Positions 15,181-23,430 of a stretch of DNA of 23,613 bases are shown one piece after another. The translations under genes and the position numbers were made by a program. This DNA comes from Deltaproteobacteria bacterium (GTDB taxonomy: Bacteria; Desulfobacterota_E; Deferrimicrobia; Deferrimicrobiales; Deferrimicrobiaceae): positions 1 through 23,613 of the forward strand of contig JAMDBZ010000057.1 in NCBI GenBank assembly GCA_023488945.1, written 5' to 3'. The notes under the pieces were generated by a model, which ran no database searches, had not been told where the DNA came from, and was given only the letters and a program-made list of their open reading frames with translations. Each line of letters starts with the position of its first letter. Within the stretch, counting starts at the first letter, position 1.

Positions 15181-15184
15181 AAGA

Positions 15185-15235
15185 GGCAAGCGGCGGGCAA
15201 ACCGGTGTCGGGCAACCACGCCGGTTTGCCTTGCC
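15185..15235. terminator. Long hairpin between converging genes
   Basis: GGCAAACCGG (15196-15205) pairs perfectly with CCGGTTTGCC (15221-15230) around a 15-base loop. GGCAA (15185-15189) and TTGCC (15231-15235) extend it below a bulge. It lies 4 bases after the plus-strand fragment and 45 bases after the stop of the minus-strand gene at 15280. Only short T-rich tracts flank it, so it could be a two-way terminator or a leftover recombination site. Confidence 0.5.
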
Positions 15236-15279
15236 TTTGCACGAGCGATGATAATATTGCGCCTCACCTTCGTCAGTCG

Positions 15280-16302
15280 TCAGTGGGAGCCATCTGTTTT
15301 TGCTGTTGCTTTGGTGAGCAACTCCAGTACGGACTTCGACCCCCCTCCCGATTCTGCTCCCCCTCTGGAATATCCGGTTTCTTGCGGAGCGAAAATACAC
15401 GAAGCAGCGTGGGCCAAGACAATGTCCTCAGCACCCTTCGCTTGTGCCGCATCAGCAAGAGCCTTGTAGGTCAAGAGGGCGTTTTGGCGGTGCCGATTTA
15501 CAACCGCATTGTGCTTGTGGGAAAGAAAATTCCTGGCTCCCAGTAACAACATGTAGCTTAGGACCGCGAAGATCAGCAACTTACTGCTGATCAGTTGTGC
15601 TGACTCGATCGAGGTGGCAGGAGCAATCCATGGGATCTTGTGCAGAAAAATACTGATCACTGCGAAAACTGCCACCAAAACTGCCTGCGTGGTCACCCGC
15701 TTTTCCCATGTCGCGGCCGCAGTTTCGTTCTTATCTGCCTCATCCTTGAAGTACTGCGCCTGTTGCGTTACTCCAACCTCAGCAGCCATAGATTTTATGT
15801 TTGCAAGAATGCTTTCTGCCCCATCACGTGTTTTTTTCAACTCATCAGCAATCGACGCAGACTGATCTTTAATTTCCTGGATTGTTGCCCGCGCTTCTCT
15901 CTCTATCACCTTGGTATCAGTTGTCCTAGCCACACCGTAGGCCAAGTACTGCCACAATGCCGTGAACGTTGCTTCGTAGGCTGCCCGAAGTTGGTTGATG
16001 AGGTTGCTTCGGTCTCCCGCGGGATTACCTTGGCTGGGGGAAAACTTATATATCCGGTCCAAGATGTTGTAGTCCGAATCCGCCTGTCTCTTCAGTGCTT
16101 CGAGTGGGTTGGTGGAAAGATCGTCCGTTATTGAGAGAGGAATCCTTTGGTAGAACGCAATCAACCGATCTGCGTCCGCAACCGCCTCCTTGAAACTGAG
16201 GGTCAAACCCAGTTCTTCAGTGCGCGAGATGCTTTCGGCATCAAAATCCTGGATTCGTTGTAGCGATTCCCGGCATGCTTTTATGGCATCAGCAGTAGGC
16301 AT
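15280..16302 (-). CDS. Coiled-coil protein with two transmembrane segments, function unknown
   Basis: 340 residues; ATG 16302 has GGGAGGG 5 bases upstream. Residues 1-200 are mainly helical and charged (for example KVIEREARATIQEIKDQSASI), probably coiled coil in the cytoplasm. Hydrophobic segments at about 204-222 and 238-258 form a membrane hairpin. The cytoplasmic C-terminal part has a distinctive block, HKHNAVVNRHRQNALLTYKALADAA, then VLAHAASCIFAPQETGYS, which looks like a conserved domain I cannot name. The gene lies 65 bases after the helicase, in the same direction, and is probably the last gene of that operon. Its GC content is clearly below that of the genes to the left. In a defence module a membrane protein may be an effector, but nothing catalytic is visible. 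Confidence 0.8.
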   Translation of the reverse strand: MPTADAIKACRESLQRIQDFDAESISRTEELGLTLSFKEAVADADRLIAFYQRIPLSITDDLSTNPLEALKRQADSDYNILDRIYKFSPSQGNPAGDRSNLINQLRAAYEATFTALWQYLAYGVARTTDTKVIEREARATIQEIKDQSASIADELKKTRDGAESILANIKSMAAEVGVTQQAQYFKDEADKNETAAATWEKRVTTQAVLVAVFAVISIFLHKIPWIAPATSIESAQLISSKLLIFAVLSYMLLLGARNFLSHKHNAVVNRHRQNALLTYKALADAAQAKGAEDIVLAHAASCIFAPQETGYSRGGAESGGGSKSVLELLTKATAKTDGSH

Positions 16303-16367
16303 AGACCCTCCCGTACAGTTGGTTCTGTAGGTTTATTGCTACCATGCCTCCGACAACCTATCCACCA

Positions 16368-19300
16368 TCATTCGGCCAGTGCGTCCCACCTCGGGTCTTG
16401 CAGTGCCGCGTCGATCTCCTTCATCATTGACCGTCCCTTGATCTGGTTGTCCGTGAGGTTGCTCGCAAAGGCGGCCAATTCCCGGCGGGTTTCGGTGTCC
16501 CACTCCGGGTATCCTCCCAGAACCTCCAGAGCCTTTTTCAGACGACGAGCTCCATCGAGGTCCCGGGTGATCATCTGGTAGAGGAAGTTGTTCAGGTCGT
16601 TGGTGTCAGCCCCCTGGCTGACGAGGTAACGACCGAGTTCCCGGGTTAAGCGGATCCGGGCAGCTTCCGTTTGGTTCAGAAGCCCCTGGCGCTCCTTCTC
16701 CGAAGCGGCAACTTCCATCTCCTGCAGACGTTGGGATGCCTCCCGTTTCCCGGTATCTCTTGCGCGAGCCCACTCCTCCGGGTCCGGATAGGTACCATCC
16801 CATCCGTCCACCCGGAACTTCACATCCTCCATCGAGTTGACCGGGGTGAGTTCCCCTTGGGACACCCAATAGGAGACCGAGCAGCGGAAGGCCCCTCGCT
16901 GGCAGGTTTCTATGACCAACGGAAGGCGTTCCCCGGGACGGCATAAACTTCTCGCCATCGTCAAGATCCCTTCGTCCATGGGGGACAAAGATCGAACCAC
17001 CGGGCTCTCTTCAAGGATGCTTCTATCTCCCGTATAAATCACCTTTGGTAGTTCAGGGCAGGTCAATTCGTATCGCTTCCCACCATCCAGGATTTTCACC
17101 TTGGGGCCCACTTCGCCGTTCAAAGACGACAGGGCTTCCTTGATCTCGTCGATAGTCACGGGCGGATGGACGTCGTCCCTCACCTCCGGGGCGCTCTCCA
17201 CGTAGGTTTCGCCGGCGACGGGGTCGCCTTCGACCTCGTGGGCGGTGCCTTCAAGCGTCCCAATGTCGATGATGTCCTGCCCCCCGAGCAGCATCCGGCG
17301 CGCTCTCGCAAGGACAGGCTGCATTGCCCCGACGAAATGTTCAAACAGCCCGCACCGCTCCCGGAGGACCCGGTAGACCTGCATGTCCACGCTGTTTTTG
17401 AGAAAGATGTTCACGACCCGGACGACAGGGTATTTCTGGCCGATCCGGTCGATTCGTCCGATACGCTGCTCGACCCGGCTCGGGTTCCACGGCAGGTCGT
17501 AGTTGATGATCGCCCCGGCCGCCTGGAGGTTGAGCCCTTCGCTCGCCGCGTCGGTGCAGATTAGAACCTTGACCTTCTTTTCGTTCAGGTGCTGGGTAAT
17601 GACGCCTTTGGTCACGGTCTTCCATTCAGTACCATCCCAGACCAGTCCGCCCTCCCCGCTGTAGCACCAAAGGGATTTCCCATAGTGGGATATCAGCGCA
17701 TCCCGCAGGTATTCCATCGTATCGGCGTATTCGGTGAAGACGAGTACCGAACGACCGTCGTCAGTGGCATCCCGTAACCTGTCGAAGAAGAAGTCCCGCT
17801 TTGTGTCGCGGTTGTTCAGGGCGCGAAGGTTATCGAGTATGCCGGCGATCTCGTTCATCTCGACCTCGGCAGCGCGAGGATCCGTCGGGTAGGCGGCCGA
17901 GATTTGCCCGATGTAATCGAATTCGCCGAGATCATCTAGGTCCGACGTATCGACGCCTTCGTTCCGATCGAGGTAGGCGTAGCTCGCCATCTTGGATGCG
18001 ACCTGCCTCAACCCATCCCGACGGCGCTTGAGGCTCTGCTCAAGGGCGTACGGCGAACTGGAGGCCCGGCGCCGGTAGATGGTCATGACGAAACCCTTGC
18101 CCGGCTTCTCTTTTTCCAGTTCCTGGAACCGCTTGTTGATGTATTTCCCGATGGAGTCGTAAATCCTGCGCTCGTCCGGATCGTTGAAGTCGTAGATGCA
18201 GTCCTCGATGCCTCTTCTCGGGGGCGGGGCCTCCAGCAAACCTCGCTCGTAATACTGCTGGAGGGTTGCCCGCGTGTTCCGGTGCATCCGTCGGGAGAGC
18301 GGGGAACCCTTTCGGAGCCACTCCTCGACCTCTCGTCTACGGCTTTCCGGACAAAAAGCAATTTTTTGCGTAAGACTGGAAACCCGGTCGGAAAGGTCTC
18401 CGTCCACCCCCCCCAAAGCAAATTCGGCAGGTAAGGATGGGAATCGGGAATCCGTGGCGACCATCACGGCAGCTCCTCGCGCGGTTACCTGGTCGCATAG
18501 ACCTGCCCTGAGACGTGCGATAGCCGAGTAAAAGGATCGGACATCGCCGAAATCGGAAAGCCACCGGCCACCCTCGCCCAGAACCCCTAGGAGATCCCAG
18601 GGTTCCCACGGGTGCGTCTGCATCGGCGTGGCGCTGACCAGGAAGATCCCCCGGGCCTTCCGTCGCAACTGGAGTTTCCGGATCAGGTTGAGAAGTAACG
18701 TCCCGTTGTTGAATTCCCCCTCCTCCTGCTTTCCCCGCCGGGCGGCATGCCCCTCGTCGAGGACCACTAGATCCCAGGGGGCCGCATCCAGCAGGACGAG
18801 GAGGTTGCCGTCCGTCCGGGCAGTCTCCCGGCTCATGATGAGCGCGTCCTCCCGAAGGGATTCAGCCAATCCCGTCGTTTTTCTTTCGAGGCCGTCCGGA
18901 TACACAAGCGTGGTGGGATTTTCGAGGCGAGGGAATACCAGCCCGCCCTTTTCCCTGAGTTCCCCCTGCCACTGCTTGAGCAAGCCTGCCGGGAGGAGGA
19001 TCAGAACCCGTTTCACCCCACGCCCCGCCATGAGCCGCCGGAGGGCAAGGATCACCTCGATTGTCTTTCCCATGCCCACTTCGTCGCAAAACAGCCTTCC
19101 TGAAGGCCACGCTCCAGCGACTTCCCGCACAACGTGTTTTTGGTGGGGCCAGAGGGTCACCGTCGCGGTCGCGTCGCAGGCGCTGTCCCCGTCGGGGAGG
19201 AAGGGTGCCTCGGTGATGAAATGCCAGATCATGGCCGTTTTCTGCCGGGCAAGCGCGTTCGAAGGTTCAAGCGCCGGCGGCGTCTTCGGCGCGAACTTGA

Positions 19301-20009
19301 TGAGTTTCAGGCGGACCGCCTCTGGAAGGGTTACCGTGTGGACGTCAGGGTGCTTGTCCGTCCAAAGGGAGGCGAACTCCTTCGTGTACTCATTGTGCCG
19401 CTCGGGGTCTTCCCAGGACGTGGAGACCTCAAGGCGCTCGTAGTTGGCAGTCAGCCCCTGTGCGGACTCGTTTCCGCTCCCTGCGAAGACAACGGAGTCC
19501 CCGGACTGGTCGGTCGTGATGCCGAACTTTCCGTGGACGATCCCGCCGCCTCGCCGCATGACCCCGACCCGTATATCGAGGAGACCCTCTTTGACCAACC
19601 ACGCCAGCATCGCCAGTCGCTGCTTTTCAAGGATCTCCTTTGGGGACTTCAGACGTTTTAGGAGCAGGGTCTCCAACGCGGAGGTGTCTCCCGTCTCCAC
19701 GACGGCGCGGACATCGTCCTCGTCGAGTTCCTCGTTCACCACGAGGCGTATTGCCGGATGCGGGGCAGCATCGCCGAGGGCACCGAGACGCTCGATCAGT
19801 TTCGCGAACCCCCTCGCGGCGGCGGAGAGGACGGAACTGGAGAAGTAAGCACAGCACCGGTCATACCGGAGAGTTTCCCCGAGGGCCGGGACGTACAAGC
19901 GCTCCAGTAGCATCTGGTCCGGGCCCGAAATGAACCGGAGCCACTCATGCTTTTTCATGCTTCCCGGAGCAGGAGGGACGGGTACTTGGGCTGGCACCTT
20001 CTTCTTCAC
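16368..20009 (-). CDS. SNF2/HepA-family helicase with N-terminal phospholipase D-like domain
   Basis: 1213 residues from GTG 20009, which overlaps the methylase stop (GTGA) and has AGGAGG 4 bases upstream; ATG 19958 is a weaker alternative. The N-terminal 230 residues hold a PLD-like domain with HGK (His about 159) and AGSGNES, the single HxK...GSxN motif of PLD nucleases. The SNF2 motor follows: Walker A DEVGMGKT (about 309-316), DEGH box (about 418-421), SATPMQ, then VLVFTEYADTMEYLR, TDAASEGLNLQAAG and RVEQRIGRIDRIGQ, close to the RapA/HepA class. The C-terminal 300 residues are helical and charged. Such proteins translocate on DNA without unwinding much. With a nuclease-like domain and a methylase neighbour, restriction of foreign DNA is the likely role (inference). 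Confidence 0.93.
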   Translation of the reverse strand: MKKKVPAQVPVPPAPGSMKKHEWLRFISGPDQMLLERLYVPALGETLRYDRCCAYFSSSVLSAAARGFAKLIERLGALGDAAPHPAIRLVVNEELDEDDVRAVVETGDTSALETLLLKRLKSPKEILEKQRLAMLAWLVKEGLLDIRVGVMRRGGGIVHGKFGITTDQSGDSVVFAGSGNESAQGLTANYERLEVSTSWEDPERHNEYTKEFASLWTDKHPDVHTVTLPEAVRLKLIKFAPKTPPALEPSNALARQKTAMIWHFITEAPFLPDGDSACDATATVTLWPHQKHVVREVAGAWPSGRLFCDEVGMGKTIEVILALRRLMAGRGVKRVLILLPAGLLKQWQGELREKGGLVFPRLENPTTLVYPDGLERKTTGLAESLREDALIMSRETARTDGNLLVLLDAAPWDLVVLDEGHAARRGKQEEGEFNNGTLLLNLIRKLQLRRKARGIFLVSATPMQTHPWEPWDLLGVLGEGGRWLSDFGDVRSFYSAIARLRAGLCDQVTARGAAVMVATDSRFPSLPAEFALGGVDGDLSDRVSSLTQKIAFCPESRRREVEEWLRKGSPLSRRMHRNTRATLQQYYERGLLEAPPPRRGIEDCIYDFNDPDERRIYDSIGKYINKRFQELEKEKPGKGFVMTIYRRRASSSPYALEQSLKRRRDGLRQVASKMASYAYLDRNEGVDTSDLDDLGEFDYIGQISAAYPTDPRAAEVEMNEIAGILDNLRALNNRDTKRDFFFDRLRDATDDGRSVLVFTEYADTMEYLRDALISHYGKSLWCYSGEGGLVWDGTEWKTVTKGVITQHLNEKKVKVLICTDAASEGLNLQAAGAIINYDLPWNPSRVEQRIGRIDRIGQKYPVVRVVNIFLKNSVDMQVYRVLRERCGLFEHFVGAMQPVLARARRMLLGGQDIIDIGTLEGTAHEVEGDPVAGETYVESAPEVRDDVHPPVTIDEIKEALSSLNGEVGPKVKILDGGKRYELTCPELPKVIYTGDRSILEESPVVRSLSPMDEGILTMARSLCRPGERLPLVIETCQRGAFRCSVSYWVSQGELTPVNSMEDVKFRVDGWDGTYPDPEEWARARDTGKREASQRLQEMEVAASEKERQGLLNQTEAARIRLTRELGRYLVSQGADTNDLNNFLYQMITRDLDGARRLKKALEVLGGYPEWDTETRRELAAFASNLTDNQIKGRSMMKEIDAALQDPRWDALAE

Positions 20010-23005
20010 CCTTCCTCCTCGCTGTCGGACTCCTCTTCCTCCTCGATCGTTTCCTTGAAGGGCAACCCGATGACCGCCTCCAATTTTTTCTTCCAATCCG
20101 GAGGCTTAATTCCGAACAGAGGGAGGAGCAGGGCGTGCCAGGCACGGAACTCCGGGTACTGCGCGGCCACGGATTTCTTGCCGGCCTCATGGCGAACTGC
20201 CTCGGGTGCCGCGTGGACGAGTGCTTCTATCAGACGTGCTTCCTTGGAATCTTTTGTCCACCGTTGCTGGTTCGCCAACGACTTGGCCGAACCGATGCCG
20301 CCAGCCCCTCCCCCAGCTTCGATGTAACGGAGGGCCAAGGCATGGCAAGCGTCGAGAGCCGTCCGGAATGCGGGATCATTGGGGTGGACTTTTAAGGCGC
20401 TCTTCTTCGAGGCACGTTTCTTCGCGACGACGATTGGGCCGAACAGAGTTTGCACCTCGACGCTGTCCGGTTCGAGGGCCTTGTCGCGCCGCCGGTCCCC
20501 GGCGGACAGGATCTGGACCTTGTCGCCGGTCTTGGTGACCAGCCCGGCCGCCACGAGTTGGTCCACGTCCATCCCCACGGCATTGCCGAGGAGCTTGGCC
20601 TCATTGAACCGGAACTCGACTGCCCCCAGTACGTCCCAGCAGAGCAGCGTGAACTTCCCTTCCGACTCCACTCCTTCGAGCCCCCGATCGGACAACTTCT
20701 GGACGCGCCATTCGCTCACTGCGTCGGCCGCCAGGTCGATGGCTTTGTCGACCCCAACTGGGACACCAGTATCCGTGCGGACTTCGGAATGCCGGCTGTA
20801 CACTTCCATGGCCGGCCCAAAGGACCCGACAAGCTGATCCACCGGGTTGAGGCCTTCTCCCTCTAGGCGTTCCGCCGTGGATCGGGCCTTTTCGCGAATC
20901 TCCCGTCTCATGGCGTTATCGAAGTAACCAACACCGGCTTCCTTCGGTCTTTTCCGGGCGACAAGGATCACCGTGCTCTGGGCCGCATTCTTTTTCGCCT
21001 GGTGGAGGGAGTGCTCACTCTCCGTCTTGATCGGCCACGTGGCGGTAATGGTAAACCCGGCTTGAATCAGGGATGTGAACAGGGCCTCCCACGCCTCCTG
21101 CTTTTTATGGGTGAACATAACGGTGAGAACACCGTCGTCCCGAAGGATGCGCCGAGACTCCCGAAACACGTCTGTCATCAAGCCTTGGTAAAAGGCGTGG
21201 GCCTTGGTTTTTGCCTCTGCGGAGGAGCCATCTCTCTTGCTCTTCTTGTTGGGAGTCCTGCTGTTCTCACGATGCCGTGTGATATTGACGACCGCCTCTT
21301 GATCGTGTTCGCAGAGGTAGGTTGAGAACCACTCCGGTCGACGATGCCCCTGTGTCCGCTTCAGCCAGACGTAAAAGAAGTCGGCCAGTTCGGAATACTG
21401 GACGTTGTCGGCGTAAGGGGGATCGACAACAACTGCCGTGATCGTACCGTCGTGTACGGAAGGAATACTTGTGGCAGAACCGAGGGAGATTTCTACCGGC
21501 TTGGAAGATGGATGATGAGGAAGTTCGCTGACCTGTTCATACGCTTCCAGGACACTGTCGATGGCCCATTCAAAACCGCCACCAGCATTACATGCGGCCA
21601 TCTCGGCAAAAGTTGGCTTGAAGGAAAAATCATGGCGATCAAAGACGCTCCTCATTACCGCGTGAGGAGCGTGCCATGAACCGAGCACACTGTTATAGTT
21701 CATGAGTTTGTCGAGGACAAAACCCAAAAGGTGAATTACCGCCTCCCCTTCTTCCTTCCCTTCAACCCTGACGACTTCCACATATAACTTCTTCAACTCT
21801 TCGGCGAGAACACCAAAGCTCAGGAGTTGCCGGGGGGAGAACATGTCGGCCCACCGGGGCATACCGTACAGCCTTGGACGTTCATCGCTTGAGACTTCCG
21901 GATACAATTCCGTCGGGATAATATTCCCTTTTTCCCACCCCGGGCGCAGGCGTCCCAGTTCCTTTTCAGCCTCTTCCAGTGCCTTAAGGTCGGCCAGTTC
22001 CGGAGGTTGGAAAGTCAGCCCTTTCGCTTTCAAAGCAACCGCGTAGAGACAATTTCTCATTTCACCCGCTTGAGCTTTGGCCTTGATGTAATCCGCAGGG
22101 ATCTGCCGTCCGGCCCAGACACCGTCGACCATCTGCCCGGAGAAAAGCGAAACCCCTTTCCCATCGTCGTACGTTGGCGGTGGAGCCTGCCGAATCTGCC
22201 CTGCCCCGCGGCCGATTGGCCTTACTTGGACAGACCAAGTTCCTTTCTTTCGGTCCACAATCGGTTCGGCTACAACCCGCCCATGTTCCGTTTTGGGTTT
22301 CAGGAGATGCCAGTCCGGTACAAGGGGAGTATGGAACTGCGTGTCGGGACACGGAACTGTCCTGGTAAAAACGTAGGCGTGCACCTTTGCAAAACGATAG
22401 GCAGGGTAGAATTGCGCAAGGCGCTTCTCGATTCTTTCGCTCCAGATCTTCGCCCATTTCCGCGCTTTCTTTCCAATCTTTTCGCCGAAAAAGAACGGAT
22501 AACCGACCGTAGCTTCGAGCACGGAACACGCCACAGGGTTGTATTCATTCGCAAGTGTATGGAACCCCAGGCGGGTGGATTCAAGCGGGATCGACCCACC
22601 GCCAGACATCGGGTCAATTACGCTGATCTCCGAACCCCATATCATCTCGGACGAGTTCCTCATTTTTTCGAGGTCGCCGTCCCGGAATCCCCGCTTGAAC
22701 GCCCGATCGCAGTTGAATCCGCCTTCGAGACGAACTCCTTCGTCCATCCGCCGCCGAATTTCGACGAGATCCTTTCCAGGAAGACCAAATCCCAACAAGC
22801 GCTCGAAAACATCCCGAGGGAAATCTGGAGGAAGAAGGGAACCCAAAACAGCAGCACGTGCAACTGTCAGTGGTCGCCGTGCCCACCAAACGTGGAGTCG
22901 TTTGTCGGGAGGTTGCTGTCCCGTAGACCGTTCCCGGATGCATTCCACCCCTATTGCTCCAGCCGGGAGCCAGCCCTCGATCAGGAGCCGTGGAGGCTTC
23001 TTCAC
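20006..23005 (-). CDS. DUF1156/COG1743-type DNA methyltransferase
   Basis: 999 residues from GTG 23005 (GTGA overlap with the upstream gene); a frame reaching 23080 would overlap that gene by 79 bases. The N-terminal DUF1156 block reads RLLIEGWLPAGAIGVECIRE, then LHVWWARRPLTVARA. SAM-binding motif I is DPMSGGGSIPLE (about residues 131-142). Catalytic motif IV is DPPYADNVQYSELADFFYVW (from about 528), which marks an amino-methyltransferase (N6-adenine or N4-cytosine). LRDDGVLTVMFTHK follows. The usual zinc-ribbon after HAYVFTRTV has only one Cys (PCPDTQFHTPLV) and looks decayed. The last 200 residues are a charged helical extension. Homologs sit beside COG1483 ATPases and COG0553 helicases in defence islands, as here. 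Target sequence unknown. Confidence 0.93.
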   Translation of the reverse strand: MKKPPRLLIEGWLPAGAIGVECIRERSTGQQPPDKRLHVWWARRPLTVARAAVLGSLLPPDFPRDVFERLLGFGLPGKDLVEIRRRMDEGVRLEGGFNCDRAFKRGFRDGDLEKMRNSSEMIWGSEISVIDPMSGGGSIPLESTRLGFHTLANEYNPVACSVLEATVGYPFFFGEKIGKKARKWAKIWSERIEKRLAQFYPAYRFAKVHAYVFTRTVPCPDTQFHTPLVPDWHLLKPKTEHGRVVAEPIVDRKKGTWSVQVRPIGRGAGQIRQAPPPTYDDGKGVSLFSGQMVDGVWAGRQIPADYIKAKAQAGEMRNCLYAVALKAKGLTFQPPELADLKALEEAEKELGRLRPGWEKGNIIPTELYPEVSSDERPRLYGMPRWADMFSPRQLLSFGVLAEELKKLYVEVVRVEGKEEGEAVIHLLGFVLDKLMNYNSVLGSWHAPHAVMRSVFDRHDFSFKPTFAEMAACNAGGGFEWAIDSVLEAYEQVSELPHHPSSKPVEISLGSATSIPSVHDGTITAVVVDPPYADNVQYSELADFFYVWLKRTQGHRRPEWFSTYLCEHDQEAVVNITRHRENSRTPNKKSKRDGSSAEAKTKAHAFYQGLMTDVFRESRRILRDDGVLTVMFTHKKQEAWEALFTSLIQAGFTITATWPIKTESEHSLHQAKKNAAQSTVILVARKRPKEAGVGYFDNAMRREIREKARSTAERLEGEGLNPVDQLVGSFGPAMEVYSRHSEVRTDTGVPVGVDKAIDLAADAVSEWRVQKLSDRGLEGVESEGKFTLLCWDVLGAVEFRFNEAKLLGNAVGMDVDQLVAAGLVTKTGDKVQILSAGDRRRDKALEPDSVEVQTLFGPIVVAKKRASKKSALKVHPNDPAFRTALDACHALALRYIEAGGGAGGIGSAKSLANQQRWTKDSKEARLIEALVHAAPEAVRHEAGKKSVAAQYPEFRAWHALLLPLFGIKPPDWKKKLEAVIGLPFKETIEEEEESDSEEEG

Positions 23006-23430
23006 TTCACGGCCTCGATAAGGATGCGCATTGCCCGGATCACGCGTCTCTTCTTCCCGTTCACCATGAGTCCGAACCACCAGGCTGCCTCGGGTCCATC
23101 GGCGTGGTACATGTGATCCGCCGCCTTATGGAGCCGCTCGGGATTCCGCAGACCTGAGGCGGTGAGGGCGTAACAGGCTACCCGTGCCCCCCAGTCCGGA
23201 TCGAGCGCGTGGAAGGGACCGGTGGTCAGCTTCGTACCCGGGCCTGCCGTCGCCCGGACGGCTTCCCGCAGAAGCTTCGTGCCGGCAGAGAAGGCAATGG
23301 GGGAGATCGGCGCGATCCTCGTCAGGCGTTCGTTCTGGTTCGCGTCAAGGGTCCTGCGGTACAGGACCCCTGCATCCCCTTCCCTCCGACGCACAACACG
23401 GAGCGCGAAGGATGCCGCCCGGATGTTCAT
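23002..23430 (-). CDS. Small protein of unknown function in the methylase operon
   Basis: 142 residues. ATG 23430 overlaps the upstream stop (ATGA), and its own stop overlaps the methylase GTG, so it is translationally coupled on both sides. I do not recognise the family. The protein is basic, with RAASFALRVVRRREGD at the start, a central PISPIAFSAGTKLLREAVRATAG and LDPDWGARVACYALTASGL, and a basic C-terminal helix GKKRRVIRAMRILIEAVK. No catalytic motif, signal peptide or membrane segment is visible. It does not look like DUF3780, the small partner often found in related clusters. The tight coupling argues that it is a true component, perhaps a bridging subunit between the upstream protein and the methylase. 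Confidence 0.8.
   Translation of the reverse strand: MNIRAASFALRVVRRREGDAGVLYRRTLDANQNERLTRIAPISPIAFSAGTKLLREAVRATAGPGTKLTTGPFHALDPDWGARVACYALTASGLRNPERLHKAADHMYHADGPEAAWWFGLMVNGKKRRVIRAMRILIEAVK

Noticed and set aside
15185..15235. Hairpin considered as an integron attC site
   Set aside because: The stem ends lack the RYYYAAC/GTTRRRY core sites and no integrase or cassette is near.
22007..23116. 369-codon plus-strand frame opposite the methylase start
   Set aside because: No motif, and opposite a conserved methylase domain.
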